DNA from: an uncultured Pseudomonadota bacterium
GTDB lineage: Bacteria > Pseudomonadota > Gammaproteobacteria > Steroidobacterales > Steroidobacteraceae
Assembly: GCA_903884235.1 (NCBI GenBank)
Contig: CAISEB010000054.1
Coordinates: 1 to 49,326 of the forward strand
Direction: 5' to 3'
DNA: 49,326 nt
Shown here piece by piece: positions 41,880 through 49,326 of this stretch. The notes below the pieces were generated by a model. That model was given only the letters and a program-made list of their open reading frames with translations, made no database searches and was not told the origin of the DNA. A program made the translations under genes and the position numbers. Position 1 is the first letter of the stretch. The number at the start of each line of letters is the position of its first letter.

Positions 41880-42518
41880 TCAGGGGCCAGAACGATCGGG
41901 TGCCAGAGGCACCCCGCGCATCAGGCAGTCGTGCAGCGGCGCGTAACCGTTCGAGGCCAATTCCGAATGGCGGTGGTTCGGCACCGCGAGCCTGATGAAC
42001 TCACCCGGATTCGCCGGGTCGAGCGGCACGATCTCGTGTACCCAATGGAATCCATCGCGATTCTGCGGCAGGACGAACCCGCCACCGGGCTCGAGGATCC
42101 CCACTGCGGGTGACTCGATCGAGGCGTCGAGTGCCGCGTGCGACAGTTTCCGTCGCACCTCGTGCCAGCGGTCCAACGGGTCGATGTGCCACATGAAGTA
42201 TTGGCGCGCCAGAAAATCCGGCAGAGCGAACAGGCAGACGGAACACCGAGCCCTCAGGTTGAAAATGCCCGTCCAGGGCGCATTCGACGAGAGCAGATCG
42301 CCAAATGCCTCGAAATTCAAGCCTCGTGCGCGTGGGCTGCGGATGAAGCGCTGTGCATAGATCGTTGCTGCTTCGCCGACCGGGAAGGCGGACGTGCAGA
42401 ATGCGAGCAGGCCGCCATTGATGTCGCACAGGAATGGTTCCGCCTCGGGCACGGCGCGAAAGCGCGCGACTTCCGTCGCGATCGCAAGCGCGTCAGGAAC
42501 GAATCGAATCTTGCGCAC
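41880..42518 (-). CDS. Unknown-function protein, paralogue B of a flanking pair
   Basis: 212 aa, collinear with paralogue A (39078-39764) with no gaps to residue 180 and about 53 percent identity there. No known domain is recognised and no signal peptide or TM helix is seen. Conserved Cys31, Cys41 and Cys92 lie in AEPFLC, AFC and RCSV contexts. It is shorter at the C-terminus (APDRSGP). GTG start at 42518 with GGGAG 6 nt upstream. It is the first gene of the four-gene minus-strand cluster B-DUF2167-M50-A; 150 nt separate it from DUF2167. Confidence 0.8.
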   Translation of the reverse strand: MRKIRFVPDALAIATEVARFRAVPEAEPFLCDINGGLLAFCTSAFPVGEAATIYAQRFIRSPRARGLNFEAFGDLLSSNAPWTGIFNLRARCSVCLFALPDFLARQYFMWHIDPLDRWHEVRRKLSHAALDASIESPAVGILEPGGGFVLPQNRDGFHWVHEIVPLDPANPGEFIRLAVPNHRHSELASNGYAPLHDCLMRGVPLAPDRSGP

Positions 42519-42994
42519 CGTGAGCTCCCGTGGCGCATCTCCCTCGCTGCCGACCCGTCGGCACGTGTCGCGAAGATGCGTTGATTGCTTGAGTCTAGTG
42601 CCGACGGATACCCGCGCTACGAGATCTGGAGACGACGAAGAACGTCTTCATAAACAGCGTTCTGCGCCGAATGCGGGCGCGAATGGCGCGGCGCTGGATG
42701 CCTCGGTGCCGAACGCGAGCCTTGCCGAGAGAGCCGGTCCGGGCCGAGGTGAACGAGGATGGCCCGCCGGAATCGCGCCGTAACTGCGCGAGGGGACGCG
42801 CGCCCGCTTCCGCACGAGGATTGCAGTCGTCGGATTGTCGCCGACTCGAATCCGCTCGATTTGCCGCGGTGCCGCAGAATCCGGCCGGTATAGCATTCCG
42901 TCCGCGGGTATCGCGCCCGCAGCATGGCGGATGCCCCGGCCCGCAAGTCCAGATCCGAGTCGAGGTCGCCGATGCAAAATGGCTCGCGCCGAAC
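42519..42994. other. 476-nt divergent intergenic region
   Basis: It lies between paralogue B and the MFS gene. It holds the two-block element at 42591-42638. A small hairpin (GCGGG/CCCGC) is near 42903-42919. An MFS reading frame is open through much of it (from 42671), but the residues there are Arg/Pro-rich and unlike MFS N-termini, so I leave it non-coding. Confidence 0.5.
42591..42638 (-). promoter_or_regulatory. Two-block upstream element of paralogue B
   Basis: Minus strand TCGTCGTCTCC (42638-42628), 29 nt, CTAGACTC (42598-42591). TAGACT is a -10 candidate about 73 nt before the GTG start. It matches the element of paralogue A exactly in both blocks and spacing. Confidence 0.5.
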
Positions 42995-44278
42995 GTGTCC
43001 TCGCTCGTGAATTCCGTTGCCGCGGTCAGCCGGCCACGCCGACACGCGCTCGTCGGCCTGATCTTCCTCGCCTGTGCGATCGCGTACACGGACCGCGTCA
43101 ACCTCGCGGTCGCGGCGGTCGCCATGCGCGAACAGTTCGGCTGGTCCCAGACCGACAAGGGCTTCGTCCTCGCGTCGTTCTTCATCGGCTACTTGCTGTG
43201 CATGTTCGTCGCCGGCGTGCTGTCGGAGCGGCTGGGCGGGCACCGGATGCTCGGGTGGTCCGTCATCGTTTGGTCCGTGTTCACGCTGCTGACGCCGCCG
43301 GCCGCCATGCTGTCGATGCCGGCGCTGATCGCGGTTCGAATCGGGATGGGAATGGGCGAGGCCGCGATGTTTCCAGCCGCCTACGAACTCTTCGGGCGCT
43401 GGGTGCCGGCCGCCGAGCGAACCCGGGCGACCAGCCTGTTGTTCACCGGGATCCCGATCGGAACCGTGCTCGGGCTGTACGGCAGCGGCTGGCTGGTCGG
43501 TCACCTTGGCTGGAGCGCGGCGTTCTACGGATTTGGAGTCATCGGGTTCATCTGGGCATTCTGGTGGTTTCGCGACATCCGCAACGACCCGGCCACCGAT
43601 GGGCGCGTCGACGCAGCGGAGCGCGCGCTGTTGCCGGCGCCAGCACCGGCCAGCGCAACGGCGCAGCGGGTCGCCTATAGGCGGTTGCTGCTGAACGCGC
43701 CGGTGATGGGCATCGTCGCCGCGCACTTCGCGGGCACCTGGAATCTCTACGTACTGCTGTCGTGGCTCCCGAGCTACTTCAGGGACGCCCAGGGCCTCAG
43801 CATCACGAACTCCGGCCTGTATTCCGCGGCGCCGTGGATCGCGATGGCGCTGGGTATCAACCTCGGCGCCGGGATTTCGGATCGCCTGATCGCGCGCGGC
43901 GTCTCCGTCACGACGGTCCGCAAGCGCATGCAGTGCGCCGGCCTGTGCGCGACTTCGGCCCTGCTGCTGATGCTGCAGCTGGCGCACTCGCCCGGCGTCG
44001 CCCTCGCACTACTCTGCCTGGCGACGACGGCCGGCGGAATCGGATTGTCGGGATTCCCCGCGGGCGTGCTCGACATCGCCCCGCGGCACTCGGGGGTGGT
44101 CTACGCGTTCAGCAACATCTTCGCCACGCTGCCGGGAATCGTCGGAGTCGCGGTGACGGGCTGGCTCGTGGATGTCACGGGGACCTACACCGCCGCGTTC
44201 GTGCTCGCCGCGGCGATCAGCCTCGGCGGCGCGCTGGGCTTCCTGCTGTTGTTCGACGCAACCCGGACTGTCGACTGA
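42995..44278 (+). CDS. MFS transporter, ACS (anion:cation symporter) type
   Basis: 427 aa from a GTG at 42995 (another GTG at 43007); the true start is uncertain because no Shine-Dalgarno is visible. Twelve hydrophobic helices. The IAYTDRVNLAVAAVAMREQF motif in TM1 and GMGEAAMFPAAYEL in TM4 are typical of the ACS family of organic-anion carriers. VLSERLGGHRMLGWSVIVWS carries the MFS loop 2-3 motif. Inner-membrane importer or exporter of an acid or sugar acid. The secreted amidohydrolase gene follows after 112 nt. Confidence 0.88.
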   Translation: MSSLVNSVAAVSRPRRHALVGLIFLACAIAYTDRVNLAVAAVAMREQFGWSQTDKGFVLASFFIGYLLCMFVAGVLSERLGGHRMLGWSVIVWSVFTLLTPPAAMLSMPALIAVRIGMGMGEAAMFPAAYELFGRWVPAAERTRATSLLFTGIPIGTVLGLYGSGWLVGHLGWSAAFYGFGVIGFIWAFWWFRDIRNDPATDGRVDAAERALLPAPAPASATAQRVAYRRLLLNAPVMGIVAAHFAGTWNLYVLLSWLPSYFRDAQGLSITNSGLYSAAPWIAMALGINLGAGISDRLIARGVSVTTVRKRMQCAGLCATSALLLMLQLAHSPGVALALLCLATTAGGIGLSGFPAGVLDIAPRHSGVVYAFSNIFATLPGIVGVAVTGWLVDVTGTYTAAFVLAAAISLGGALGFLLLFDATRTVD

Positions 44279-44390
44279 TGCGGCGCGCTTTCGCGAAGAT
44301 CACGCCAGGTTGCCGCCGCCGGCGACCGCGGATGGTGCGCGGGCACCGGTTCGTCCTATGCTGCTCTCTCCTACACAGTCGGGTGTCCCC

Positions 44391-46097
44391 ATGAAACGGT
44401 CCACGCACGCGGACGCCACGGCCGCCCGTCCCCGTCATCGGCAGGCGGCCGCGGTCGCCTCCCTCGTCCTCCTTTGCGGCGCCGTCGCGAGTCACGCGGC
44501 GCCGGCTGCACGCCCGGCGCCCGGCGAGGAATACATCAGCGCGGCCGCCGGCGGGCCCGTGCACGCGCCCGCGCCGGCGCCGGCGCGCAAGGCTGGCGAA
44601 GGGGCCGGCCCGTTCAAGCGCCTTGTGATCCGCGGGGCCACGCTCATCGACGGGACCGGCGCGCCGCCCATCGGTCCGGTCGACATCGTGATCGAGAACG
44701 ACCGGATCGCGAGCATCGCCAGCGTCGGGTTCCCGAAGGTACCCATCAACGAAGCGCACCGGCCGGCAAAGGGTGACCACGAGATCGACGCCGCCGGCAT
44801 GTACGTGCTGCCGGGATTCATCAACGCCCACGCCCATCTCTCCGACGCGGGTCAGGGCAAGGTCGGCGAGGTGTCGGCGGCGGAGTATGTCTTCAAGCTC
44901 TGGCTGGGCCACGGCATCACCACCGTGCGCGAGGCCGGCGCGTTCAATGGCCTGCGCTGGACGCTCGAGGAGAAGCGTCGCAGCGAGGCTCACGAGATCG
45001 TCGCGCCGCGGATCGCCGCCTACGCGGGCTTCCCGGTCGAAGTCGATACGCCGGGTGGCGTGGCGACGCCGGACGAGGCGCGCAAGTGGGTGGATGCGAT
45101 CGCGGCCGCAGGCGCCGACGGCATCAAGTTCGTCGGTGCACCGCCGGAGATCATGCGGGCCGCGCTCGCCGAGGCGAAGGTCAAGGGCCTGCGCAGCGCC
45201 TGCCACCACGCGCAGACGGCGGTGGCGCGCATGAACGTCATGGACACCTCCGGATGGGGCCTGACGAGCATGGAACACTGGTACGGGCTGCCGGAGGCGC
45301 TATTCACGGACCGGCGGGTCCAGGACTATCCACTCGACTACAACTACAGCGACGAGTACGACCGCTTCGGACAGGCTGGGCGGCTCTGGGCGCAGGCGGC
45401 GCCGCGCGGGAGTCCGCGCTGGAAGGAAGTCATCGACACCCTCAAGGCTCGCGACTTCACGCTCGTGCCGACCTTCACGATCTACGAGGCCAACCGCGAC
45501 CTGTCGCGCGAAATGCATGCCGAGTGGCACCAGGACTACACGCTGCCGAGCCTGATGAAGTTCTTCTCGCCCAATCGCGAATCGCACGGTGCGTACTGGT
45601 ATTCATGGACGACGTCGGACGAGATCGCCTGGAAGAAGAACTACGTGATCTGGATGTCGTTCGTGAACGACTACAAGAACGCGGGCGGGCGTGTCGCGGT
45701 CGGCGACGATGCCGGCTATATCTACAAGCTCTACGGCTTTGCCTGGGTGCGCGAGCTCGAACTGCTGCAGGAGGCGGGCTTCCACCCGCTCGAGGTCGTG
45801 CGTGCCGCGACGCTCTCGGGCGCCGAATTGCTCGGCATGGCCGACAAGATCGGGTCGGTGGAGGTCGGCAAGGTCGCCGATCTCGTCATCGTGCCGCAGA
45901 ACCCGCTCGCGAATTTCAAGGTGCTGTACGGCACCGGCACCATCCGGCTGGACGATGCAACCCGGACCGTGAAGAGGGTCGGCGGCGTGCGCTACACGAT
46001 CCACGACGGCATCGTCTACGACGCACCGGCGCTACTGGCCGACGTGCGCCAGATGGTCGCGGACGCCAAGAGCCGCGAATCGACGCCGTCAAACTAG
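44391..46097 (+). CDS. Secreted metal-dependent amidohydrolase
   Basis: 568 aa from ATG 44391, with a signal peptide (AVASLVLLCGAVASHA). Amidohydrolase (TIM-barrel) features: the entry strand RGATLIDGTGAPPIG, metal ligands His147 and His149 in GFINAHAHL, Lys246 (DGIKFVG) as a candidate carboxylated Lys, His272/273, His296 (SMEHWYG) and the late Asp in VGDDAGY. The C-terminus returns to the small beta domain (KIGSVEVGKVADLVIV). Imidazolonepropionase/prolidase-like enzymes are close relatives; substrate is unknown, exported location likely. The preceding MFS gene could carry its product (inference). Confidence 0.9.
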   Translation: MKRSTHADATAARPRHRQAAAVASLVLLCGAVASHAAPAARPAPGEEYISAAAGGPVHAPAPAPARKAGEGAGPFKRLVIRGATLIDGTGAPPIGPVDIVIENDRIASIASVGFPKVPINEAHRPAKGDHEIDAAGMYVLPGFINAHAHLSDAGQGKVGEVSAAEYVFKLWLGHGITTVREAGAFNGLRWTLEEKRRSEAHEIVAPRIAAYAGFPVEVDTPGGVATPDEARKWVDAIAAAGADGIKFVGAPPEIMRAALAEAKVKGLRSACHHAQTAVARMNVMDTSGWGLTSMEHWYGLPEALFTDRRVQDYPLDYNYSDEYDRFGQAGRLWAQAAPRGSPRWKEVIDTLKARDFTLVPTFTIYEANRDLSREMHAEWHQDYTLPSLMKFFSPNRESHGAYWYSWTTSDEIAWKKNYVIWMSFVNDYKNAGGRVAVGDDAGYIYKLYGFAWVRELELLQEAGFHPLEVVRAATLSGAELLGMADKIGSVEVGKVADLVIVPQNPLANFKVLYGTGTIRLDDATRTVKRVGGVRYTIHDGIVYDAPALLADVRQMVADAKSRESTPSN

Positions 46098-46223
46098 CGC
46101 GGAATCCGGACTGAACACCCATCGCGGAGGTGCTGACTCCTCCCTGAATGTGTTGAGTTGCAGTGACCGCTGGTCATGGGCAAGCTCGATGGGACAACGA
46201 ACGGGATCGCGAGCGTCCGTCGT

Positions 46224-47876
46224 TCAATGGAACAGTGCGGCAGCCTTTCGCACCGTCATCCAAACGCCCCATCCGAGCGGGATCCAGATCGCGAGCCATG
46301 CCAGCAGCACCCATACGGAGTGGCTCGCCTCGCGGGCCAGTGCGCCCACGTCCGCGGCGACGTGCTGGTGCGTCTGGGCGGCGTACTCACGCTGTGCGGC
46401 AAGCTCTTCGTCGGTCATGAAGTGTCGATCGGCGACCGGTCTGACCAGTGCGTTGCAGATGAAGCCGACCATCAGGAGGCCCGCGAGGACATACATCGTG
46501 ACCGAGTACGCCTGTGCGCGGGCGACTCCATGGTCCAGCTGGTATTCCCGAATGTAGTTGACGAGGACGGGACCGAGCACGCCTGCCGTCGACCAGGCCG
46601 TGAGCAGCCGGCCGTGGATCGCACCGACCATGCCCGTGCCAAACATATCGGCAAGGTAGGCCGGGATCGTCGCGAAGCCTCCGCCGTACATCGAGAGGAT
46701 CACGCAGAATATTCCGACGAACAGTGCGAGGCTGTCGGCGCCTGCGACCGTCGGAATGGAGGCATAGAGCGTGATGCCGAGCACGAAGAACACGGCATAG
46801 GTCGCCTTCCGGCCGAGCCAGTCGGAGAGCGTGGCCCAGAAGAAGCGTCCGCCGATATTGAACAACGACAATAATCCGGTGAACCCCGCGGCGATGGTCG
46901 CGACTTTCGCCAGCTGCTCCGCACTGAGGTCGGCGAAAGGCGTGTCCGAGCCGATGAGCCGGCCGCCGAAGATCTCCTGCAGCATCGGCGAGGCCATGCC
47001 GAGGATGCCGATGCCGGCCGTCACGTTGAGGCAGAGGACCGCCCAGACGAGCCAGAACTGTGGCGTCCGCCAGGATTGGGCGAGGTGCACGTGCCGGTCG
47101 GTGACCATCCCGCCGCGATTGCGCCCCGCGGGCGGCGACCAGCCGGCCGGGCGCCAGCCTAACGCCGGGACGCGGTAGCCAAGCGCGCCCCCGATCATGA
47201 AGATGAAATAGACGATCGCGAGCGTGACGAAGGTCTCGGCGACGCCAACAGAGGTCGGCGTCGCGAAGTGCTTCATCAGCAGGTCGGCGAGCGGCCCGCC
47301 GATCATCGCGCCGCCGCCGAAACCCATGATCGCCATGCCCGTGGCCATGCCGCGCCGATCCGGGAACCACTTAATCAGGGTCGATACTGGCGAGATGTAA
47401 CCGAGGCCGAGACCGATGCCGCCGATGACGCCGGAGCCGAGCCAGAGCATCCAGATCTGGTGCTGCTGCACGCCGGCGGCGGAAATCAGTAGGCCACCGC
47501 ACCAGCAAATCGCAGCGACAACGCCGGCCTTGCGAGGCCCGGCGCGCTCAAGCCAGCCGCCCCACAACGCAGCGGCCGAGCCGAGGAACACGAAGAACAG
47601 CGTATACATCCAACCGAGCAGGGAGATCTTCCAGTCGCACGTCGTCGCTGTCAGCACGCCAATGAAACCGAGGTCCTTCGGGCAGGCGACCGCATGGGTG
47701 ATGCCGACGGCCTTGGACAACGGCAGCCAGAACACGGAAAAGCCGTAAGCCATGCCGATGCAAAGATGGATCGCGAGCGCCGCTGGCGGGACGAGCCAGC
47801 GATTGAAGCCGGGACCGGCGACGGTGCGGCGCCGATCAAGGAAGGTTGGGCGTGGCGATTGACCGCTGGAATTCAT
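46224..47876 (-). CDS. OFA-family MFS transporter (oxalate/formate antiporter type)
   Basis: 550 aa with about 12 hydrophobic helices plus an extra helix near the C-terminus (WVLLAWLAIWIPLGWGVW). OFA signatures: HLCIGMAYGFSVFWLPLSKA, GIGLGLGYISPVSTLIKWFP with GMATGMAIMGFGGGA, and YGGGFATIPAYLADMFG. Family members exchange organic acids such as oxalate/formate, but most are uncharacterised. The ATG at 47876 has GGGGG just upstream; an earlier in-frame start (47954) adds only an Arg-rich tail. It converges on the amidohydrolase gene. Confidence 0.9.
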   Translation of the reverse strand: MNSSGQSPRPTFLDRRRTVAGPGFNRWLVPPAALAIHLCIGMAYGFSVFWLPLSKAVGITHAVACPKDLGFIGVLTATTCDWKISLLGWMYTLFFVFLGSAAALWGGWLERAGPRKAGVVAAICWCGGLLISAAGVQQHQIWMLWLGSGVIGGIGLGLGYISPVSTLIKWFPDRRGMATGMAIMGFGGGAMIGGPLADLLMKHFATPTSVGVAETFVTLAIVYFIFMIGGALGYRVPALGWRPAGWSPPAGRNRGGMVTDRHVHLAQSWRTPQFWLVWAVLCLNVTAGIGILGMASPMLQEIFGGRLIGSDTPFADLSAEQLAKVATIAAGFTGLLSLFNIGGRFFWATLSDWLGRKATYAVFFVLGITLYASIPTVAGADSLALFVGIFCVILSMYGGGFATIPAYLADMFGTGMVGAIHGRLLTAWSTAGVLGPVLVNYIREYQLDHGVARAQAYSVTMYVLAGLLMVGFICNALVRPVADRHFMTDEELAAQREYAAQTHQHVAADVGALAREASHSVWVLLAWLAIWIPLGWGVWMTVRKAAALFH

Positions 47877-48553
47877 GCGACCCCCGGCCTTGTCATTGTT
47901 GTCCGCGCGGCGGCGGGCGGACCTGACCCGCATCGCACGGCGCCGCAGCGTCATGTAACGGCAATGCCGGGAACGCTGTCAATCCCGCGCCATGCGCCCG
48001 GCATCAGGATCCGCGACCAAGGCACACCCAGCGCACGACCGACGCCGGTGACGCATCGGCCGCGATGCCGCCTTTACCGGCGCATCGCCATCGCCGACCG
48101 AGCCCCTCGTGCGGTTTCCGCGATGAAAACGCGACGCTGCACCTGCGTGACCCTGGCGCACGAGTAGGATCCAGGCGACGCCGAGCAGTCGTCCGCGCAG
48201 AGCTCGGTCACCCTCAAGGCCCGGGACCAGTCCGTGAGGACTTTGGTGCTGTCGTGTCAGTTCCCGACATTATTGGACTGCAGCGCCGCCTCGACCCCAC
48301 CCTGCACAACCGTGCGATCGCCTCCCGCAGGTCGTCGCGACGCCGGCCGCTGACGCGGACTTGTCGCGCTGGATCGCCGCCTGAACGCCTTGCGCGCGCG
48401 GTCGGCGTCGATGTCCTCCTTGTGGAGGATCAGCCGCTTCGCCGGGACGATCCTGCTGATCCCGGATCATCTGGCGGGGCAAAGCGGGCCCTGACAGAAT
48501 GGGCAGGCTGCAGCCGCACCGTGGACTTCGGAGCTGCTCACTGGAGTGAGTGT
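47877..48553. other. 677-nt stretch without a supported gene
   Basis: Both strands have open frames here, but their translations are Arg/Pro-rich or broken by stops and show no family match. On the minus strand one frame around 48390-48460 reads VPAKRLILHKEDIDADRA, which looks protein-like but has a stop just upstream and no start, so it may be a decayed gene fragment. Confidence 0.4.
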
Positions 48554-48889
48554 GTGCGCTGGACGTTTCTCTCCACAGCCCTCCTCATCCTGCTGTCCGC
48601 CGGATTGCAATCCTGCGCCGCGCAAGGACCGCCGCCGGTCTCAGGCCAGCCACGGGTCTCGGTGCAGGGTGCGATTTCCCAGGAAGCAGGCCTCGGTGTG
48701 TTGGTGGTCGGCAGCATCGCGGCCATCCCGATCGCGCTCGCCGCGGCGCCGCTCACCCGCCACGTGCATGCCCCCGCAGCCGCGCTGGCGCTGCCGACCC
48801 GCACCGACGACGTCACGCTCGACGAGGCGTACTGGATCGCCTTCGGATATCACGCGTCATCCGAAAGGGTTGACCAGCAGACCGGCTAG
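48554..48889 (+). CDS. Small predicted lipoprotein
   Basis: 111 aa from GTG 48554, with GGAG 7 nt upstream. The N-terminus RWTFLSTALLILLSAGLQSC is a lipoprotein signal ending in Cys, though Gln at -2 of the lipobox is unusual. A second hydrophobic stretch (LGVLVVGSIAAIPIALAAAP) follows, then DDVTLDEAYWIAFGYHAS at the end. No family recognised. The next gene starts 6 nt after its stop, so the two may be co-transcribed. Confidence 0.6.
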   Translation: MRWTFLSTALLILLSAGLQSCAAQGPPPVSGQPRVSVQGAISQEAGLGVLVVGSIAAIPIALAAAPLTRHVHAPAAALALPTRTDDVTLDEAYWIAFGYHASSERVDQQTG

Positions 48890-48895
48890 GTCATC

Positions 48896-49240
48896 GTGGC
48901 CGGAACATCGCATGGGCGAACATTGTGGGAGGCACGCCGCGACATGCACCGACTGCTTCGTCGTCATCAAGTGGTTCCGGATTCCTACCTGATCTGCAGC
49001 GAGCCGCCGACCGACGGAGCCGAGAACGCGACCGTGATGTTGTCGGTGGTCCGCCGCGACGGGCCGCTCCCGGTGCCGCTGGCAGGCGCTGATGAGCTGG
49101 TGCCCCGCAAGGAGACTGACACGGTGCTCGATTGGGCCACCATCGACCGCACCCTGCTCGAGAGTGATCGTGCCTATGTGGCGCTGCTAGCCCAACTTCC
49201 GCAGTTACGAGGGTGGGGATTAATGCCATCAAGGACTTAG
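48896..49240 (+). CDS. Hypothetical protein
   Basis: 114 aa from GTG 48896 (ATG 48944 is an alternative start). No domain recognised. It is soluble, with a predicted helical start (LWEARRDMHRLLRRHQ) and a Leu-rich end (YVALLAQLPQLRG). It lies 6 nt after the small lipoprotein gene. Codon use fits the window; real coding status is likely but not certain. Confidence 0.5.
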   Translation: MAGTSHGRTLWEARRDMHRLLRRHQVVPDSYLICSEPPTDGAENATVMLSVVRRDGPLPVPLAGADELVPRKETDTVLDWATIDRTLLESDRAYVALLAQLPQLRGWGLMPSRT

Positions 49241-49326
49241 GGTCCGGAGTTGGCACTACATTTGGGGTCGGAGGTGGGGCTGCTTGAGCCGTTCTGGCAG
49301 GCGCAGGCCGAGCCGATCGAGGAGCG

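Noticed and set aside
43330-43350. GGTTCGAATCGGG, tRNA T-loop-like sequence
   Set aside because: It is inside a conserved MFS coding region (TM4) with no surrounding cloverleaf.
48065-48553. The long upstream extension of the small lipoprotein frame
   Set aside because: The extension is Arg/Pro-rich and without similarity, whereas the GTG at 48554 has a Shine-Dalgarno and begins a signal peptide.
1-49326. CRISPR arrays, insertion sequences, prophage genes, rRNA
   Set aside because: No regularly spaced repeats, transposase, integrase or phage structural motif, and no rRNA sequence, was recognised on either strand.

Overview
The window is very GC-rich chromosomal DNA with strong GC-biased codon use, dense gene packing, many GTG or TTG starts and no insertion sequence, phage gene, CRISPR array or tRNA that I could recognise. 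Its content (AcrB-type efflux operon, OxyR with the proteobacterial Cys199/Cys208 pair, TonB-dependent receptor, prolyl oligopeptidase, PHB metabolism, OFA and ACS-type MFS carriers) points to a free-living, aerobic, Gram-negative bacterium. A gammaproteobacterium of the Xanthomonadales/Nevskiales/Steroidobacter sort is my best guess; this is inference from gene content and not a taxonomic proof.

Layout. 1-3284 (minus): a partial ExeA/GspA-like ATPase, dinB and a DUF3667 membrane protein. 3426-6303 (plus): a CDF metal transporter and an intracellular-looking 3-hydroxybutyrate oligomer hydrolase. 6313-10908: an amidase with a small AtzG-like partner, 6-phosphogluconolactonase and a secreted prolyl oligopeptidase. 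10937-13825: oxyR divergent from a Nudix gene, an EamA permease, and a lipoprotein Cu/Zn superoxide dismutase. 14479-20818: a tetR-tolC-MFP-RND efflux operon with a clear autoregulatory operator. 20882-25473: a 2-hydroxyacid dehydrogenase, an AhpD-like protein, an ECF sigma/putative anti-sigma pair divergent from a DUF6249 gene, and an atypical M19 dipeptidase homologue. 25968-28733: a YbdL-type methionine aminotransferase and an unusual zinc-ribbon SDR. 28888-35324: a TonB-dependent receptor divergent from a sodium symporter/ureohydrolase operon, then a DAO-family flavoenzyme. 35467-38898: phnA, phbB, a LuxR-type regulator with a degenerate receiver, ybaK and a DUF7010 membrane protein. 39078-42518 (minus): two paralogous proteins of unknown function flanking a DUF2167/M50 pair. 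42995-47876: an ACS-type MFS carrier, a secreted amidohydrolase and an OFA-family MFS carrier. 48554-49240: a small lipoprotein and a hypothetical gene.

The strongest non-coding signals, all read directly from the sequence, are these. (1) Two divergent copies of TGAAACCGA-N13-G[AG]GTA[CT]TG lie between the ECF sigma gene and the DUF6249 gene and look like ECF-dependent promoters on both strands. (2) A ladder of TGAC/GTCA half-sites at exact 9-nt steps overlaps a TTGACA-17-TAGGAT promoter of tetR. (3) In three genes a -10-like hexamer sits exactly 6 nt before the ATG, which predicts leaderless mRNAs. (4) Two sequence blocks with identical 29-nt spacing lie upstream of both paralogues in the 39-42.6 kb cluster, although the DNA between the blocks has diverged. 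The least explained gene set is that four-gene cluster (paralogue B, DUF2167, M50 protease, paralogue A).
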